From positions 1-45,114 of the forward strand of contig JAAVAE010000032.1 of the NCBI GenBank assembly GCA_014804245.1: a stretch of 45,114 bases of DNA. The letters run 5' to 3'. The notes beneath the pieces were generated by a model. The model worked only from the letters and a program-made list of their open reading frames with translations, was not told where the DNA came from and ran no database searches. The position numbers and the translations under genes were made by a program. Positions 33,195 through 41,710 of the stretch are shown in pieces (position 1 is the first letter of the stretch; the number at the start of each line of letters is the position of its first letter). The DNA is from Lachnospiraceae bacterium (GTDB lineage: Bacteria > Bacillota > Clostridia > Lachnospirales > Lachnospiraceae).

Positions 33195-33594
33195 ATTTGG
33201 AAAATTCCTGCAAATTTTCTTTGGTTGTCATGCCAGACCGGATCGCTCCTTCTATTTCAGGGGGAAGCAGTTCCCTATCTGTGCAAGATGCACCGGTGAA
33301 TTAATCGGTATGATTGCAGGTATACCTATCGTGATTTTGTATGGCTGCCCCAGATTTGGGATCGTTCTGGTAATGATGATTCCATTGGTTTTTGATGGTT
33401 TTTTGCAGAGACTGACTTCTTATGAAAGCGGTAACATCCGAAGACTTATCACCGGAATTTTGTTCGGAATCGCATTGATTTTTGCATTGATATATTTTCA
33501 TCGATTCTGTCTCTGGATTGCCGGCATGATTTTGAGACTTTTGGGTGCGGATCCTGTCTCTGTAGAGAAAATGATACAATTTTTTGGCGGTTAA
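33163..33594 (+). CDS. DUF2085 family membrane protein
   Basis: 143 aa. The cysteine/histidine motif CHARPDRSFYFRGKQFPICARCTGE near residues 22-46 (given here in overlapping parts: CHARPDRSF, PICARCTGE) is the DUF2085 hallmark, followed by three hydrophobic helices. The family's function is unknown; the CxxC/CH pattern suggests metal or redox chemistry at the membrane face. The start is uncertain: GTG at 33163 and TTG at 33175 are both possible, inside the end of the previous gene, so translation is probably coupled. A terminator follows at once. Confidence 0.8.
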   Translation: MQQELQAEHSKFGKFLQIFFGCHARPDRSFYFRGKQFPICARCTGELIGMIAGIPIVILYGCPRFGIVLVMMIPLVFDGFLQRLTSYESGNIRRLITGILFGIALIFALIYFHRFCLWIAGMILRLLGADPVSVEKMIQFFGG

Positions 33595-33601
33595 CTGAAC
33601 A

Positions 33602-33642
33602 AAAGGCGCTTCCTACAACCGGACAGCGCCTTTTATTTTTTT
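33602..33642 (+). terminator. Terminator after the DUF2085 gene
   Basis: Arms AAAGGCGCT (33602-33610) and AGCGCCTTT (33625-33633) around a 14-base loop, then TATTTTTTT. The opposite strand also gives a T-containing tail, so it may serve the convergent gene ending at 33642. Confidence 0.85.
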
Positions 33643-34145
33643 CATTCCACAATCCCATAAATCACATGCATTCTATCTATCATGATTACCTTAATCCTGT
33701 CCCCAATTTGAGCATGGCGGAATTGCTTTTTTGAAACAGGTGTAATTTCTCCATTTATTTCCGAACATCTATAAAAATCTACCATATACCTGCTTTTCCC
33801 GGAGCCCTGATACCGGAAATCTTTTGCTGTAATCGTACTGATGATGAGCCTGTATTCGCCATTCTTCAAGCTTTGATAGATTCTTTCATTTCTCTTATTG
33901 ATACATTTCATACACACAATAAAAAAAATCGCAAATCCGGAAAGCATGAGAAACCCCTCAATCGTATCTGCGTCAACCTTTTTATCATTTCGAAACTCAC
34001 CAAAAAGGTCATAGTAAAGCCAGAAGAACATGCAGGCTCCCCACGAAAACCAAAATACTACCGAAAGCCCATTCAAAATCTTCCCATCCCCTGGAAGACC
34101 ATGTTTAAAACAATTCACTTCCGCTTTGGTCAGCCGCGTTTCCAT
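33642..34145 (-). CDS. Membrane protein with two helices and soluble C-terminus, unknown
   Basis: 167 aa. Two hydrophobic helices (VVFWFSWGACMFFWLYYDLF at about 30-49 and FLMLSGFAIFFIVCMKCI at about 66-83) are followed by an about 80-residue soluble domain rich in beta strands (RLIISTITAKDFRYQG, IGDRIKVIMIDRMHVIYGIVE), which might be an OB-like or SH3-like barrel. I do not recognise the family. ATG at 34145 with GAGGAGAGGCAG upstream. It lies 104 bases after the CPBP-like gene, whose transcript could extend into it. Confidence 0.75.
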   Translation of the reverse strand: METRLTKAEVNCFKHGLPGDGKILNGLSVVFWFSWGACMFFWLYYDLFGEFRNDKKVDADTIEGFLMLSGFAIFFIVCMKCINKRNERIYQSLKNGEYRLIISTITAKDFRYQGSGKSRYMVDFYRCSEINGEITPVSKKQFRHAQIGDRIKVIMIDRMHVIYGIVE

Positions 34146-34249
34146 AATACTGCCTCTCCTCTACTTCATTCTTTACTAGATTAAACTATATTTATACTTC
34201 CATTCTATTTTCCGGTTCTTCTTATGTCAATCATTTGTCAGAATCTCCC

Positions 34250-34930
34250 CTACAATACAAACATAAAGAACAACACTGCATATGCTTTCCTCAAGTCCCT
34301 GTTCACCAAAAGGTATACATATCCAAAAGCAAACCCCAGCGCCATGCCCGCAATGCCGGTAGCCAGATCTTTTGTGAAGATATGTGCAAGCCCCCAGGTC
34401 AGACCACAGATGATTCCGCCGTAGGGGATACTTTCTCTGTGGAACCACACTTCGCATGCCTTTTGCCCGAACACAACAATAAGCAGAAAAAGCATAGTCT
34501 CAAAGGCATAATAAAGATACTGAAAGGTAAAAAGCAACGGTCCCTTGCCTGCAAATTCCAGATACACCTTAAATCCGCCCCACGCCCTATAGCTTTCCCA
34601 GAATGCAAGCAGAATAAATACCATGCACAATCCCCACTGCCATAGCCGCAAAGAGTCTCCCCGCCTGCGCAGGTCGAAGCTGTATTTTCCTTCTGCTTTC
34701 TTGATCAGTACGAAGGCAAAAATTCCCCATGTAATGCAGGTAATGATCCAATGCAGAATCGTCTGTCCGCCGCTCCAGTTTTCCATTGTTTTACCATAAA
34801 GAACAGGCTCCAGCAGATAGGCATAAAGAACCTCCATTCCCAATCCTGCAAACGCATACAATCCCAGATTAAGATAACTGCCGCCGCTTACCTTCTGATT
34901 TCCATCAGCTGTTTTGTTTTGTATTTTCAT
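34250..34930 (-). CDS. CPBP (CAAX-protease/bacteriocin-processing)-like membrane protein
   Basis: 226 aa with about six or seven membrane helices. The C-terminal half has the CPBP layout: FETMLFLLIVVFGQKACE where motif 1 (EExxxR) should be, GLTWGLAHIF as motif 2, and ATGIAGMALGFAFGYVYLL as the last helix. The classical EExxxR is not intact, so proteolytic activity is doubtful. CPBP proteins process prenylated proteins or give self-immunity to peptides. ATG at 34930 with GGAGGTATCAAC upstream, overlapping the DUF3021 gene by 26 bases, so it belongs to the LytTR operon. Confidence 0.75.
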   Translation of the reverse strand: MKIQNKTADGNQKVSGGSYLNLGLYAFAGLGMEVLYAYLLEPVLYGKTMENWSGGQTILHWIITCITWGIFAFVLIKKAEGKYSFDLRRRGDSLRLWQWGLCMVFILLAFWESYRAWGGFKVYLEFAGKGPLLFTFQYLYYAFETMLFLLIVVFGQKACEVWFHRESIPYGGIICGLTWGLAHIFTKDLATGIAGMALGFAFGYVYLLVNRDLRKAYAVLFFMFVL

Positions 34931-35351
34931 GTTGATACCTCCGTATTTCTTCTAATGTCTGATTGACATGCCTTATCTCCCAAAGCAGTGAAATATAATA
35001 GATGACTGCACCGATGATATAAGGAATGGTAAAGGATAAAAACATATCGCGATATCCGTTTTCATGAAGGGGCTCGAAAAAAGAACCAAACCATGTAAGC
35101 AGCATGACAGCGCTTATTAATATCAGATACTGCACCAGAATCACCACCGAAAGCGGAAAGTTCTGAAAACGGTAATGCTGGGATAGAACGGCTACCGCCA
35201 GCGCAGATAAAAAGAACATCACCAACAGATTTTCCTGATAATTTCCAAAGACCTTAAGCGTAATAGCTTCCAGTATGATTTTTCCGATTACCAGCAAGGT
35301 AAAACAAACGCAGACAGTAGGAATAAAGTTTTGTTTATGAATCACTTTCAT
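34905..35351 (-). CDS. DUF3021 membrane protein
   Basis: 148 aa with four hydrophobic helices and a C-terminal cytoplasmic helix (VNQTLEEIRRYQHENTKQ). This is the partner protein that typically follows a LytTR regulator; in streptococcal LytTR regulatory systems the membrane protein inhibits its cognate regulator. The ATG at 35351 has AGGAGGTGTGCC directly upstream. It overlaps the LytTR gene by 17 bases and the next gene by 26. The signal it senses is unknown. Confidence 0.85.
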   Translation of the reverse strand: MKVIHKQNFIPTVCVCFTLLVIGKIILEAITLKVFGNYQENLLVMFFLSALAVAVLSQHYRFQNFPLSVVILVQYLILISAVMLLTWFGSFFEPLHENGYRDMFLSFTIPYIIGAVIYYISLLWEIRHVNQTLEEIRRYQHENTKQNS

Positions 35352-35799
35352 GGCACACCTCCTGTATATGATACAGCGCATCTAAAAAAGACTTTTTATA
35401 ACTTCTGTTGAGCACCAGCACTTCTCCATTATCCATCACCAGATGAAGTCTCATATTGAAATCGGTCCTGACCCTGCTTACCTTATAGATATTCACTGCC
35501 GCCGACTTTCCAATCCTGATAAATCCGCTGGCTTCGAAACAGGATAAAAAGCTTCGCAGACTATAGTCCAACTGGTAAACCTCCTTTTCCTGATAGGCAA
35601 AAAGTTTCCGGTCCACCACCTCCAGATAATAGATGCTTCCCGGATGTAATTTCTGCATGCAGTCATCCTTTTTCCCCATAATACAGTGGAAAGAAAGGAA
35701 AAAATTTCTGATTACTTCTACTGATTCGGATTCCTCCCTATAATGTACATCTATATAATCCTCTTTTAGCAATGGTTCTTTCAGATAATGTACTTTCAA
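35335..35799 (-). CDS. LytTR-family DNA-binding regulator (no receiver domain)
   Basis: 154 aa. The C-terminal LytTR domain (about residues 50-145) shows the expected strands and basic recognition region: IYYLEVVDRKLFAY, SFLSCFEASGFIRIGKSAAVNI, and VLNRSYKKSFLDAL. The first 50 residues replace a receiver domain. The start is set at the TTG at 35799, seven bases behind GGAGG; a GTG at 35808 is too close to that site. With the overlapping DUF3021 gene it forms a LytTR regulatory pair that probably controls its own operon. Its promoter is at 35823-35850. Confidence 0.88.
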   Translation of the reverse strand: MKVHYLKEPLLKEDYIDVHYREESESVEVIRNFFLSFHCIMGKKDDCMQKLHPGSIYYLEVVDRKLFAYQEKEVYQLDYSLRSFLSCFEASGFIRIGKSAAVNIYKVSRVRTDFNMRLHLVMDNGEVLVLNRSYKKSFLDALYHIQEVCHESDS

Positions 35800-35822
35800 C
35801 CTATCCACCTCCTATAACAGCC

Positions 35823-35850
35823 ATTATACGTAAATAAAGAAAAATCACAA
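35823..35850 (-). promoter_or_regulatory. Promoter of the LytTR operon
   Basis: The minus strand has TTGTGA (35845-35850), a 16-base spacer and TATAAT (35823-35828). Upstream, TTGCAAG and TTCGCAGGTTGCGC form loosely repeated stretches that might be LytTR binding sites. Confidence 0.65.
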
Positions 35851-35887
35851 GTACGTTCTGCGCAACCTGCGAATAGAAATGTCTATC

Positions 35888-35953
35888 TTGCAATAACCTA
35901 TTTCATCCACTTATAATCAAAAAAAATGTCACCTTTTCCCTTATCCATACGTA
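35888..35953 (+). promoter_or_regulatory. Promoters of the ECF sigma operon: SigA-type and possible ECF-type
   Basis: TTGCAA (35888-35893) and TATAAT (35912-35917) are 18 bases apart. A second candidate has TGTCACCTTTT at 35928 and CGTA at 35950-35953, about 16 bases apart. It resembles promoters read by ECF sigma factors and would allow autoregulation. Confidence 0.45.
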
Positions 35954-35994
35954 TTAGACACATAAGAAGCCAAAAGCTTCAGAAGGGAGGAAAT

Positions 35995-36459
35995 ATGCAA
36001 ATAGAAGAAATCGTCTTAAAATACAGCAACATGCTCTATAAAATATGCATCGTCATGCTGTGCAACGAACAGGATGCCAAGGACGCCATTCAGGATACTT
36101 TCTGTAAGTATCTTGAAAAAAGACCGGACTTTGCAAATGATGAGCATGAAAAAGCCTGGCTGATCCGTGTGGCAACCAATATCTGCAGGGATATGCTCCG
36201 CTCAAGGATGCGGCACCCTAAAGTTTCCATAGATGAACTGGCAAACCACCTTGCAGCACCAGTACAAAAAGAAACTCTCACAGAGCTGATGGAGTTGCCG
36301 CCCAAACAGAAAGTAGTGATTTATCTTCACTACGTAGACGGCTACAGTGTAAAGGAAATTGCGGATATTCTGGGAATCACGCAAAGTGCAGTAAAGAAAA
36401 GACTGCAGCGCGGCAGAGAATATCTGCAGCTATCGTGGAAGGAGGCTTATAGCAGATGA
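35995..36459 (+). CDS. ECF-type RNA polymerase sigma factor
   Basis: 154 aa. Region 2 (IVLKYSNMLYKICIVMLCN, then DAKDAIQDTFCKYLEK) binds the -10 and polymerase. Region 4 (ELPPKQKVVIYLHYVDGYSV, then KEIADILGITQSAVKKRLQRG) is a helix-turn-helix for the -35. Region 3 is absent, as in ECF factors. ATG at 35995 with GGGAGGAAAT just upstream. It overlaps the following membrane protein gene by four bases (ATGA), the usual sigma/anti-sigma arrangement, and is probably held inactive by it. Confidence 0.93.
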   Translation: MQIEEIVLKYSNMLYKICIVMLCNEQDAKDAIQDTFCKYLEKRPDFANDEHEKAWLIRVATNICRDMLRSRMRHPKVSIDELANHLAAPVQKETLTELMELPPKQKVVIYLHYVDGYSVKEIADILGITQSAVKKRLQRGREYLQLSWKEAYSR

Positions 36460-37631
36460 ATGGCACAAATATAAAAGAAACGATAAATCAGGTAAACATC
36501 CCTGAAGATATGCAGAAAGAAATCATCCGGAACCTGCAAAAGCAGGAAGACTTAGGAAAATACAAATACAACTATAAATCTCACACTTTCAAAAGGACGC
36601 TCCTTTCAGCGGCAGCGCTTCTTCTGATTATGGGAACCATCAGCATTCCGGTACAGGCAGGCATCCGATATCTGGTAAAGGCAAGAATGGAAAGCATCCC
36701 TGCAGAGGAAATGGAAGCAACTCTGGAAATGATGCAGACGCAAACTGTAGGTGCCGATAGCTTTTCAAGAGAATATTCTCAGAATGAAAAGCAGCGGAGG
36801 GCAGAACTTTTCACAGCTTACCAGAATGGTACCTTTCCTCATGGGCAGCTGCTTCTTATCGAAAGTGAAGATCAAATTCCAGACAATACCCTTTGCTATC
36901 TGAAAAGCACAAGTTGTTTTTATCTTCCAGACCGGGAACTGACCGATGAAGAAATTTTGGAAATCATTGAATTCAACTATAAAAGAGAATATAGTCTTTC
37001 ACTGGATCCTGAAGTCCAGGCCGTGATGGAAGAACGCGAGAAAGAGCAAAATGAAATCAAAGAAAAGGTTCAGGCAGATAACGGAATCACCGAAGCGGAA
37101 GCTGTAACAATTGCACAGAACTGGATGAATTCTTTCTTCAACGTATCTCCTAATGGCATGGAAGAGACGATTTACCTTGATGATGAAATGTTTGAAGTGC
37201 CCATCTATCATATCACCTATGATATTCAAAGCACTTGCTACTATTATTTCTCAATCAGTACAATAGATGGCAGCATCATGTCCATTGATATAAGCCTTGC
37301 CTCCTGGGGGGATGCCCCTGAAATAACGGAAGAACAAGCAAAGGCACAGATGTCTGAAAACTATCAGACTGCCCTGCGCTTCCTGAATGAACAGCTTGAA
37401 ATCCGTGATGAATTTGAAACAGTCTATTGCCTCTACAGAGCCGAAGATGGAAAACTGATTTCAAGAGTGCTTTCTTACTTCTTCCAGAAAGCAGACGGGG
37501 ACTTTTATCTGGTTACCTTCCGTTGCGGTAACTCTGAGTTTTCCAACTATACCCATGCCACGGCGGAATGGTTTAAACAGCTAAGTGAACGCGAAAATGC
37601 CGTATTGATAACTTTATCTCCTGAGAATTAA
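36456..37631 (+). CDS. Probable anti-sigma factor with extracytoplasmic domain
   Basis: 391 aa. A short cytoplasmic N-terminus (about 1-46, IKETINQVNIPEDMQKEII) is followed by one membrane helix (about 49-70, TLLSAAALLLIMGTISIPV) and a large outer domain. The outer part includes a segment (DNGITEAEAVTIAQNWM, then YFSISTIDGSIMSIDISL) that resembles a PepSY-like fold. It overlaps the sigma factor gene by four bases and is followed by a terminator. No zinc-binding anti-sigma motif is visible, so the call rests on context and topology. Its signal is unknown. Confidence 0.75.
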   Translation: MNGTNIKETINQVNIPEDMQKEIIRNLQKQEDLGKYKYNYKSHTFKRTLLSAAALLLIMGTISIPVQAGIRYLVKARMESIPAEEMEATLEMMQTQTVGADSFSREYSQNEKQRRAELFTAYQNGTFPHGQLLLIESEDQIPDNTLCYLKSTSCFYLPDRELTDEEILEIIEFNYKREYSLSLDPEVQAVMEEREKEQNEIKEKVQADNGITEAEAVTIAQNWMNSFFNVSPNGMEETIYLDDEMFEVPIYHITYDIQSTCYYYFSISTIDGSIMSIDISLASWGDAPEITEEQAKAQMSENYQTALRFLNEQLEIRDEFETVYCLYRAEDGKLISRVLSYFFQKADGDFYLVTFRCGNSEFSNYTHATAEWFKQLSERENAVLITLSPEN

Positions 37632-37637
37632 GCACTT

Positions 37638-37690
37638 ACACCGCATTACAGCGCCGGCAAATTCACAGCGCCGCAATGCGGTGTATTTTA
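37638..37690 (+). terminator. Terminator between the anti-sigma gene and the convergent permease gene
   Basis: Arms ACACCGCATT (37638-37647) and AATGCGGTGT (37675-37684), an inner GC-rich hairpin (GCGCCGG and related bases), then ATTTTA. It directly abuts the end of the convergent gene. Confidence 0.75.
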
Positions 37691-38455
37691 CCCGATTACC
37701 CTCTTATTTTTATACATCGAGAACAAAAGCAGGATTCCCGCTACAGCTCCAAAAAAAATGAAAGACTGGATAAACGGCATAAACTGATAAGTTCCGCCCT
37801 GCCAGAAATCCGCAAAATCATTGCTGATATAAGTCATCGGAAGGGTTCCTGCGATTTTTTGCAGCGCTTTCGGCAGCACACTCGTCTCCACTCCCATCAT
37901 TCCGCATAAGATCAGGGTCAGAAAGTAAAGTGCCATCTCCACCCCGAAGGTGATACTGAATTTCTTAAAAATACTGGCAAATGCATGGGCTATGACCAGT
38001 AAAATGATTCCGAGCAGATACACGGATATCAGAAGACATAGAAAGGAAGTAAATGCCGGTCTTGGAACCTTTGTTATGAACACCTGAAAAACACCGAAAA
38101 TCACCAGGGCTATGGTCAGTAATATTAAGTGTGCAGCTATTTTGGCTTTTATGGTATTTTTTTCCTCATATCCGAAAAGCCGCATCCTTAAAGGAATTCC
38201 CCTCTCAACTTCCTGTGAGTAAAGCGAACCATAACCTAAAAACATAATGGACATGGGAATCACCATCGCCATGGACAACATAATAGACGTTGTCACTTCG
38301 TTCATTATCTCTTCCGGAAGCTGGCTTCCTATCGTCTTTGGCAAGAGAAGGCACATCAGATTTGGAAAGACAATTCCAAAAAAATGAGGCATGAGATTTC
38401 CGTTCAAATTCCTCAATTCATATAATACCATCTTTAATGTACATTTCTTTTTCAT
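37688..38455 (-). CDS. ABC transporter permease (ABC-2 type)
   Basis: 255 aa with six hydrophobic helices. The loop after helix 2 (YSQEVERGIPLRMRLFGYEE) and the order of helices are typical of ABC-2 permeases. It overlaps the ATPase gene by four bases. Together with the adjacent sensor kinase and response regulator it suggests a signal-induced exporter, such as those giving resistance to antimicrobial peptides or lantibiotics; that use is inferred. ATG at 38455 with AGGAGCGGAAAG upstream. Confidence 0.88.
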   Translation of the reverse strand: MKKKCTLKMVLYELRNLNGNLMPHFFGIVFPNLMCLLLPKTIGSQLPEEIMNEVTTSIMLSMAMVIPMSIMFLGYGSLYSQEVERGIPLRMRLFGYEEKNTIKAKIAAHLILLTIALVIFGVFQVFITKVPRPAFTSFLCLLISVYLLGIILLVIAHAFASIFKKFSITFGVEMALYFLTLILCGMMGVETSVLPKALQKIAGTLPMTYISNDFADFWQGGTYQFMPFIQSFIFFGAVAGILLLFSMYKNKRVIG

Positions 38456-39336
38456 CTTTCCGCTCCTCCCCGCTCTGCATAAAATGCCTCTCTCGCATTG
38501 CTGAATATCATTTCAATATCTGAATGACTTCTCTTGAAATCCACATTGTTCCTGATCAACGTTACCGCAAGTTCCTCTTCCTGCCTGCTATCACTGCAGG
38601 ATAAAGCAATCAGATGATCCGGGGCTTTCAGTTTCCTGATTCCTTCCGAAAATTTTCTGTTTTCCGGATTATTGTCTAAAACAAAGACCGCTTTTCCGCA
38701 ATATGTCTCAAACAATTCTTCCTTTTTCCCATAAGCAATCACCTTTCCCTCATCCAGGATCAGAAGTTTATCCGCCATCTGCTCCAGTTCCTCGTAATAA
38801 TGGGATATCACCACCAGCGTATCATCTTTATCCTGATACCACTCCACCAGTTTTTCCATCAGCCTCTGTCTGGTCTCGAAATCCAGTCCTGATGTGACCT
38901 CATCATAAAAGGTCAGCTCCGCCTTCTGCATCATCACCATAATAATCGTAAATTTCTGTTTCTGACCGCCTGAAAGAGTGTTGAATCTTTTCGTAAGGCA
39001 TGATTCAAAATCAAAGAAAGAAATCAATTCTTGTAATTCCCTATTCTCTTTTATTTTCGTGTTTAGTATCGCTTCCATAATGCATTTCACCGGCACAGTA
39101 GTTACATATTCATTTTGCTGCATATGTACCGCCATCTGCTCCGGTTTTAGCTGCGTAAGGATTCTTCCTTCATAAGGAATAAGCCCTAGCAGCGCGTTTA
39201 CCAGCGTCGTCTTTCCTGCCCCATTAGAACCAATCACACCGATATGTTCCCCTTTTTCAAAAATAATCGGACGATCAATTTTAAGAGCCGTTTGTTTTCC
39301 ATACTTTACCTGTAATTGTTTGATTGTCATCAACAT
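38452..39336 (-). CDS. ABC transporter ATP-binding protein
   Basis: 294 aa. Walker A GSNGAGKTTL lies near residue 35, the Q-loop around MAVHMQQNEYV, signature LSGGQKQKF, Walker B ELTFYDEVTSGLD and the H-loop VVISHYYEEL. A C-terminal extension of about 70 residues is of the type seen in ABC-2 exporters. The ATG at 39336, eight bases behind AAAGGAA, is preferred over the frame to 39357. It starts just after the kinase stop codon and overlaps the permease by four bases. The Walker B acidic pair (DE) is intact. Confidence 0.92.
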   Translation of the reverse strand: MLMTIKQLQVKYGKQTALKIDRPIIFEKGEHIGVIGSNGAGKTTLVNALLGLIPYEGRILTQLKPEQMAVHMQQNEYVTTVPVKCIMEAILNTKIKENRELQELISFFDFESCLTKRFNTLSGGQKQKFTIIMVMMQKAELTFYDEVTSGLDFETRQRLMEKLVEWYQDKDDTLVVISHYYEELEQMADKLLILDEGKVIAYGKKEELFETYCGKAVFVLDNNPENRKFSEGIRKLKAPDHLIALSCSDSRQEEELAVTLIRNNVDFKRSHSDIEMIFSNAREAFYAERGGAER

Positions 39337-39337
39337 T

Positions 39338-40933
39338 TTAGTAATTCCTTTCTGCAAAAATCAGCCTTGTACGTACCCCGTTTTCCACATTTTCAATCTT
39401 AAGCTGATATCCCAAAAGTCTGCTGTAATAGGATGCCACATAGAGTCCCAGTCCCTTTCCTTTCCTGCTCTCATCACTGCTGACAAAAGGCTCGAAAATA
39501 TTGGAAAGCAGTTTTTCGTCTATGGTAATTCCACTATTTTGTATTTCAAGTTCCTTCTCTGAAACCTTTACCTTGATCGCTTCTTCCTCCGGCGTATACG
39601 ATACTGCGTTGGAAAGCAGATTATCCACGATCTTCTTCATCATTTCCCGGTCGGCAAAAATCGTTCCGCTGCCTGTAATAGCCAGTTGCAAACTCTTATC
39701 CTCCACCTGGACTGCGTAAGCCCTTACAAGCTCCTCTACAAGCTGCTTGGCATCAATCTCCTCCTTCTGCATATGCTCTGCATGATCATTCAAATATAAA
39801 ATATCCTCCACGATCTTTCTCATGGACAAAAGCTGCTTTTTTACCTCCGGGAGATATTCTTTCGTATTTTTGTACTTCCCCACCTCATTCGTCATGCCGT
39901 CTACCAACAAAAGAGCGGCTGCAATAGGCGTTTTAAGCTGATGGGAGGAAGCTCTTAAGAAAACCTCCTGCCTGATATTCTCCTCTTCCAGGGCACTGTT
40001 TTTTTGCTCCAGTTCAAGGTAATTATCCCTGAGTTTTTCATATAGTTCCTGCAAAGCTCTGCCTAATGCCCCTATTTCATCGGCTCCGCCTCCATTAAAC
40101 GCTTCCACCTCAAAGTGCTCGGCAAGTTTTGCACTTTCTGCGTAGCCTGCCAGACGGATGATGGGGTTAACAATCTTTCCTGAGAAGAAGCGGGAAGAAA
40201 TCAAAACCAGCAAAAACACAACTGCAGCAATCATAGGAAGACTTTCAAGCACTACCGGTCTGATTTCATCCATTCTGGGTGTCAATGTAGGGAAAATCGT
40301 AATGACAAAAGCATCTTCCGCATCGGTTATGGCAACATAAGTGGTGTACCCATAGTTCTCATCCGAAATACCTGCTTCATAGACAAAAGATTTGTCTGAT
40401 ATTACATGGATCTTCGTATATTCTTCCTGATAGATTTCCTCATCTTCTTTTTCTTCCACATGCACTGCCACGAGGTCATCCCCAAAAAACATGCCCTCTC
40501 CTTCAAATTTTGCTTTCGTATTATCCCACCATGCGGTGAACTCTTCCGCATCCAGACCTTCAAACGCCTCCCCAGCATGCTCCAAATTCTCCACACCTTT
40601 CATTCTGTCCCTGATGCTATTTAACATTTCCAAAAGCTCCTCATCCTGAATTTCAAGGGTAAGAGCAAAAAATTTCCCGGAAACACGAAGTTCCGCCCCT
40701 TCATCCGGCACTTCCAGTGTATAAACCGCCGTGGGATTTTTAACCTTTAACTCATCATAACTCCGTTTCTCTACATACCCCTCCTGAAGCTCTACCACGC
40801 TCTCTAAATTGCTTTTCATCACATAATCTACATATAAAGAGGGCAGCATGAAGACAAAATATCCTATAACAAAGGTCACCATAATTGCCGCAATGGTCAT
40901 ACTATAAAAAAAAGTTTTTTTAGACAATCCCAT
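39338..40933 (-). CDS. Membrane sensor histidine kinase
   Basis: 531 aa. Two membrane helices (about 10-32 and 229-249) enclose an outer sensor domain of about 195 residues that is rich in acidic residues. A HAMP-like segment and coiled coil follow, then HisKA with H331 in LRASSHQLKTPIAAA, the N box (DNLLSNAVSYT) and a G2-type GKGLGLYVASYYS. The G1 box is weak (EIQNSGITIDEK in place of DxGxG), so ATP binding may be unusual. It follows the response regulator after two bases and is its obvious partner. Confidence 0.92.
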   Translation of the reverse strand: MGLSKKTFFYSMTIAAIMVTFVIGYFVFMLPSLYVDYVMKSNLESVVELQEGYVEKRSYDELKVKNPTAVYTLEVPDEGAELRVSGKFFALTLEIQDEELLEMLNSIRDRMKGVENLEHAGEAFEGLDAEEFTAWWDNTKAKFEGEGMFFGDDLVAVHVEEKEDEEIYQEEYTKIHVISDKSFVYEAGISDENYGYTTYVAITDAEDAFVITIFPTLTPRMDEIRPVVLESLPMIAAVVFLLVLISSRFFSGKIVNPIIRLAGYAESAKLAEHFEVEAFNGGGADEIGALGRALQELYEKLRDNYLELEQKNSALEEENIRQEVFLRASSHQLKTPIAAALLLVDGMTNEVGKYKNTKEYLPEVKKQLLSMRKIVEDILYLNDHAEHMQKEEIDAKQLVEELVRAYAVQVEDKSLQLAITGSGTIFADREMMKKIVDNLLSNAVSYTPEEEAIKVKVSEKELEIQNSGITIDEKLLSNIFEPFVSSDESRKGKGLGLYVASYYSRLLGYQLKIENVENGVRTRLIFAERNY

Positions 40934-40935
40934 AA

Positions 40936-41592
40936 TCAGTCTCCTTCCTGAAACTGATAACCGATTCCGATTACCGTCTTAATATAATTACCGGGAAGTT
41001 TTTTCCGCAGATTTTTCACATGGGCATCAATAATCCTGTCATTTCCCACATAATCCTCGTTGAAGATCCGCAAGATCAACTGTTCTCTTGTAAAAGCACG
41101 TCTGGGCTCCAAATAAAGAACCTGCAAAAGCAGAAACTCACTCAAAGTCAACTCCAGAGGCACTCCGTCATAAAATGCCTGATAAGACTCCTCATGAATC
41201 ACCAGCCCTTTTTCTTCCTTCTGCTCCGTCTTTTTCACACGCCGCAGAATGGTTTCCATTCTCTTAAGAAGAATAATAGGGGACACAGGCTTGATAACAT
41301 AATCGTCCGCATAAAGATTAAAAGCCTCCACCTGAGTCTTTTCATCTCCCAATGCCGTCAGCATAATGGTTGCCATATCCGGCTTATACTCCTTGATATA
41401 GGCAAGCACTTCAAGACCGCCCACCTTAGGAACCATGATATCAAGCACTGCCATATCAAAATGCTGTGCTTTGAGCATCCCAAGGGCTTCTTCCCCGTCC
41501 TCGGCACAGACCACATCATAGCTTTGCATTTTCATATATTCTGTCAGGACCTCCCGTATGGTGGGCTCATCCTCTAAAAATAAAATCTGCAT
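40936..41592 (-). CDS. OmpR/PhoB-type response regulator
   Basis: 218 aa. The receiver domain has the acidic pair E7-D8, phospho-acceptor D51 (MAVLDIMVPKVGG) and K in DDYVIKPVSP. The C-terminal winged helix (SYQAFYDGVPLELTLSEFLL onward) has the recognition segment NDRIIDAHVKNLRKKL. The ATG at 41592 is preferred: GGAGG lies five bases before it, and the protein begins MQILFLEDE as usual. Other in-frame starts at 41595 and 41622 exist. It is the first gene of the regulator/kinase/ABC transporter operon; a palindrome at 41641-41656 sits in its leader. Confidence 0.94.
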   Translation of the reverse strand: MQILFLEDEPTIREVLTEYMKMQSYDVVCAEDGEEALGMLKAQHFDMAVLDIMVPKVGGLEVLAYIKEYKPDMATIMLTALGDEKTQVEAFNLYADDYVIKPVSPIILLKRMETILRRVKKTEQKEEKGLVIHEESYQAFYDGVPLELTLSEFLLLQVLYLEPRRAFTREQLILRIFNEDYVGNDRIIDAHVKNLRKKLPGNYIKTVIGIGYQFQEGD

Positions 41593-41640
41593 CATTTCCT
41601 CCGCTTTTAGGTGCACCTGCATATTTGTATTTCCCCCGCC

Positions 41641-41656
41641 AGATAAGCGCTTATCT
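41641..41656. promoter_or_regulatory. Perfect 16-base palindrome in the response regulator leader
   Basis: AGATAAGCGCTTATCT is a complete palindrome. On the minus strand it starts 14 bases past a -10-like TACAAT (41670-41675), i.e. around the expected transcription start, a typical place for an operator. No good -35 was found. Confidence 0.55.
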
Positions 41657-41710
41657 GAACGTTATGGTTATTGTAGCACATTCTTATGAATTCTATATGA
41701 AGATAGCATG

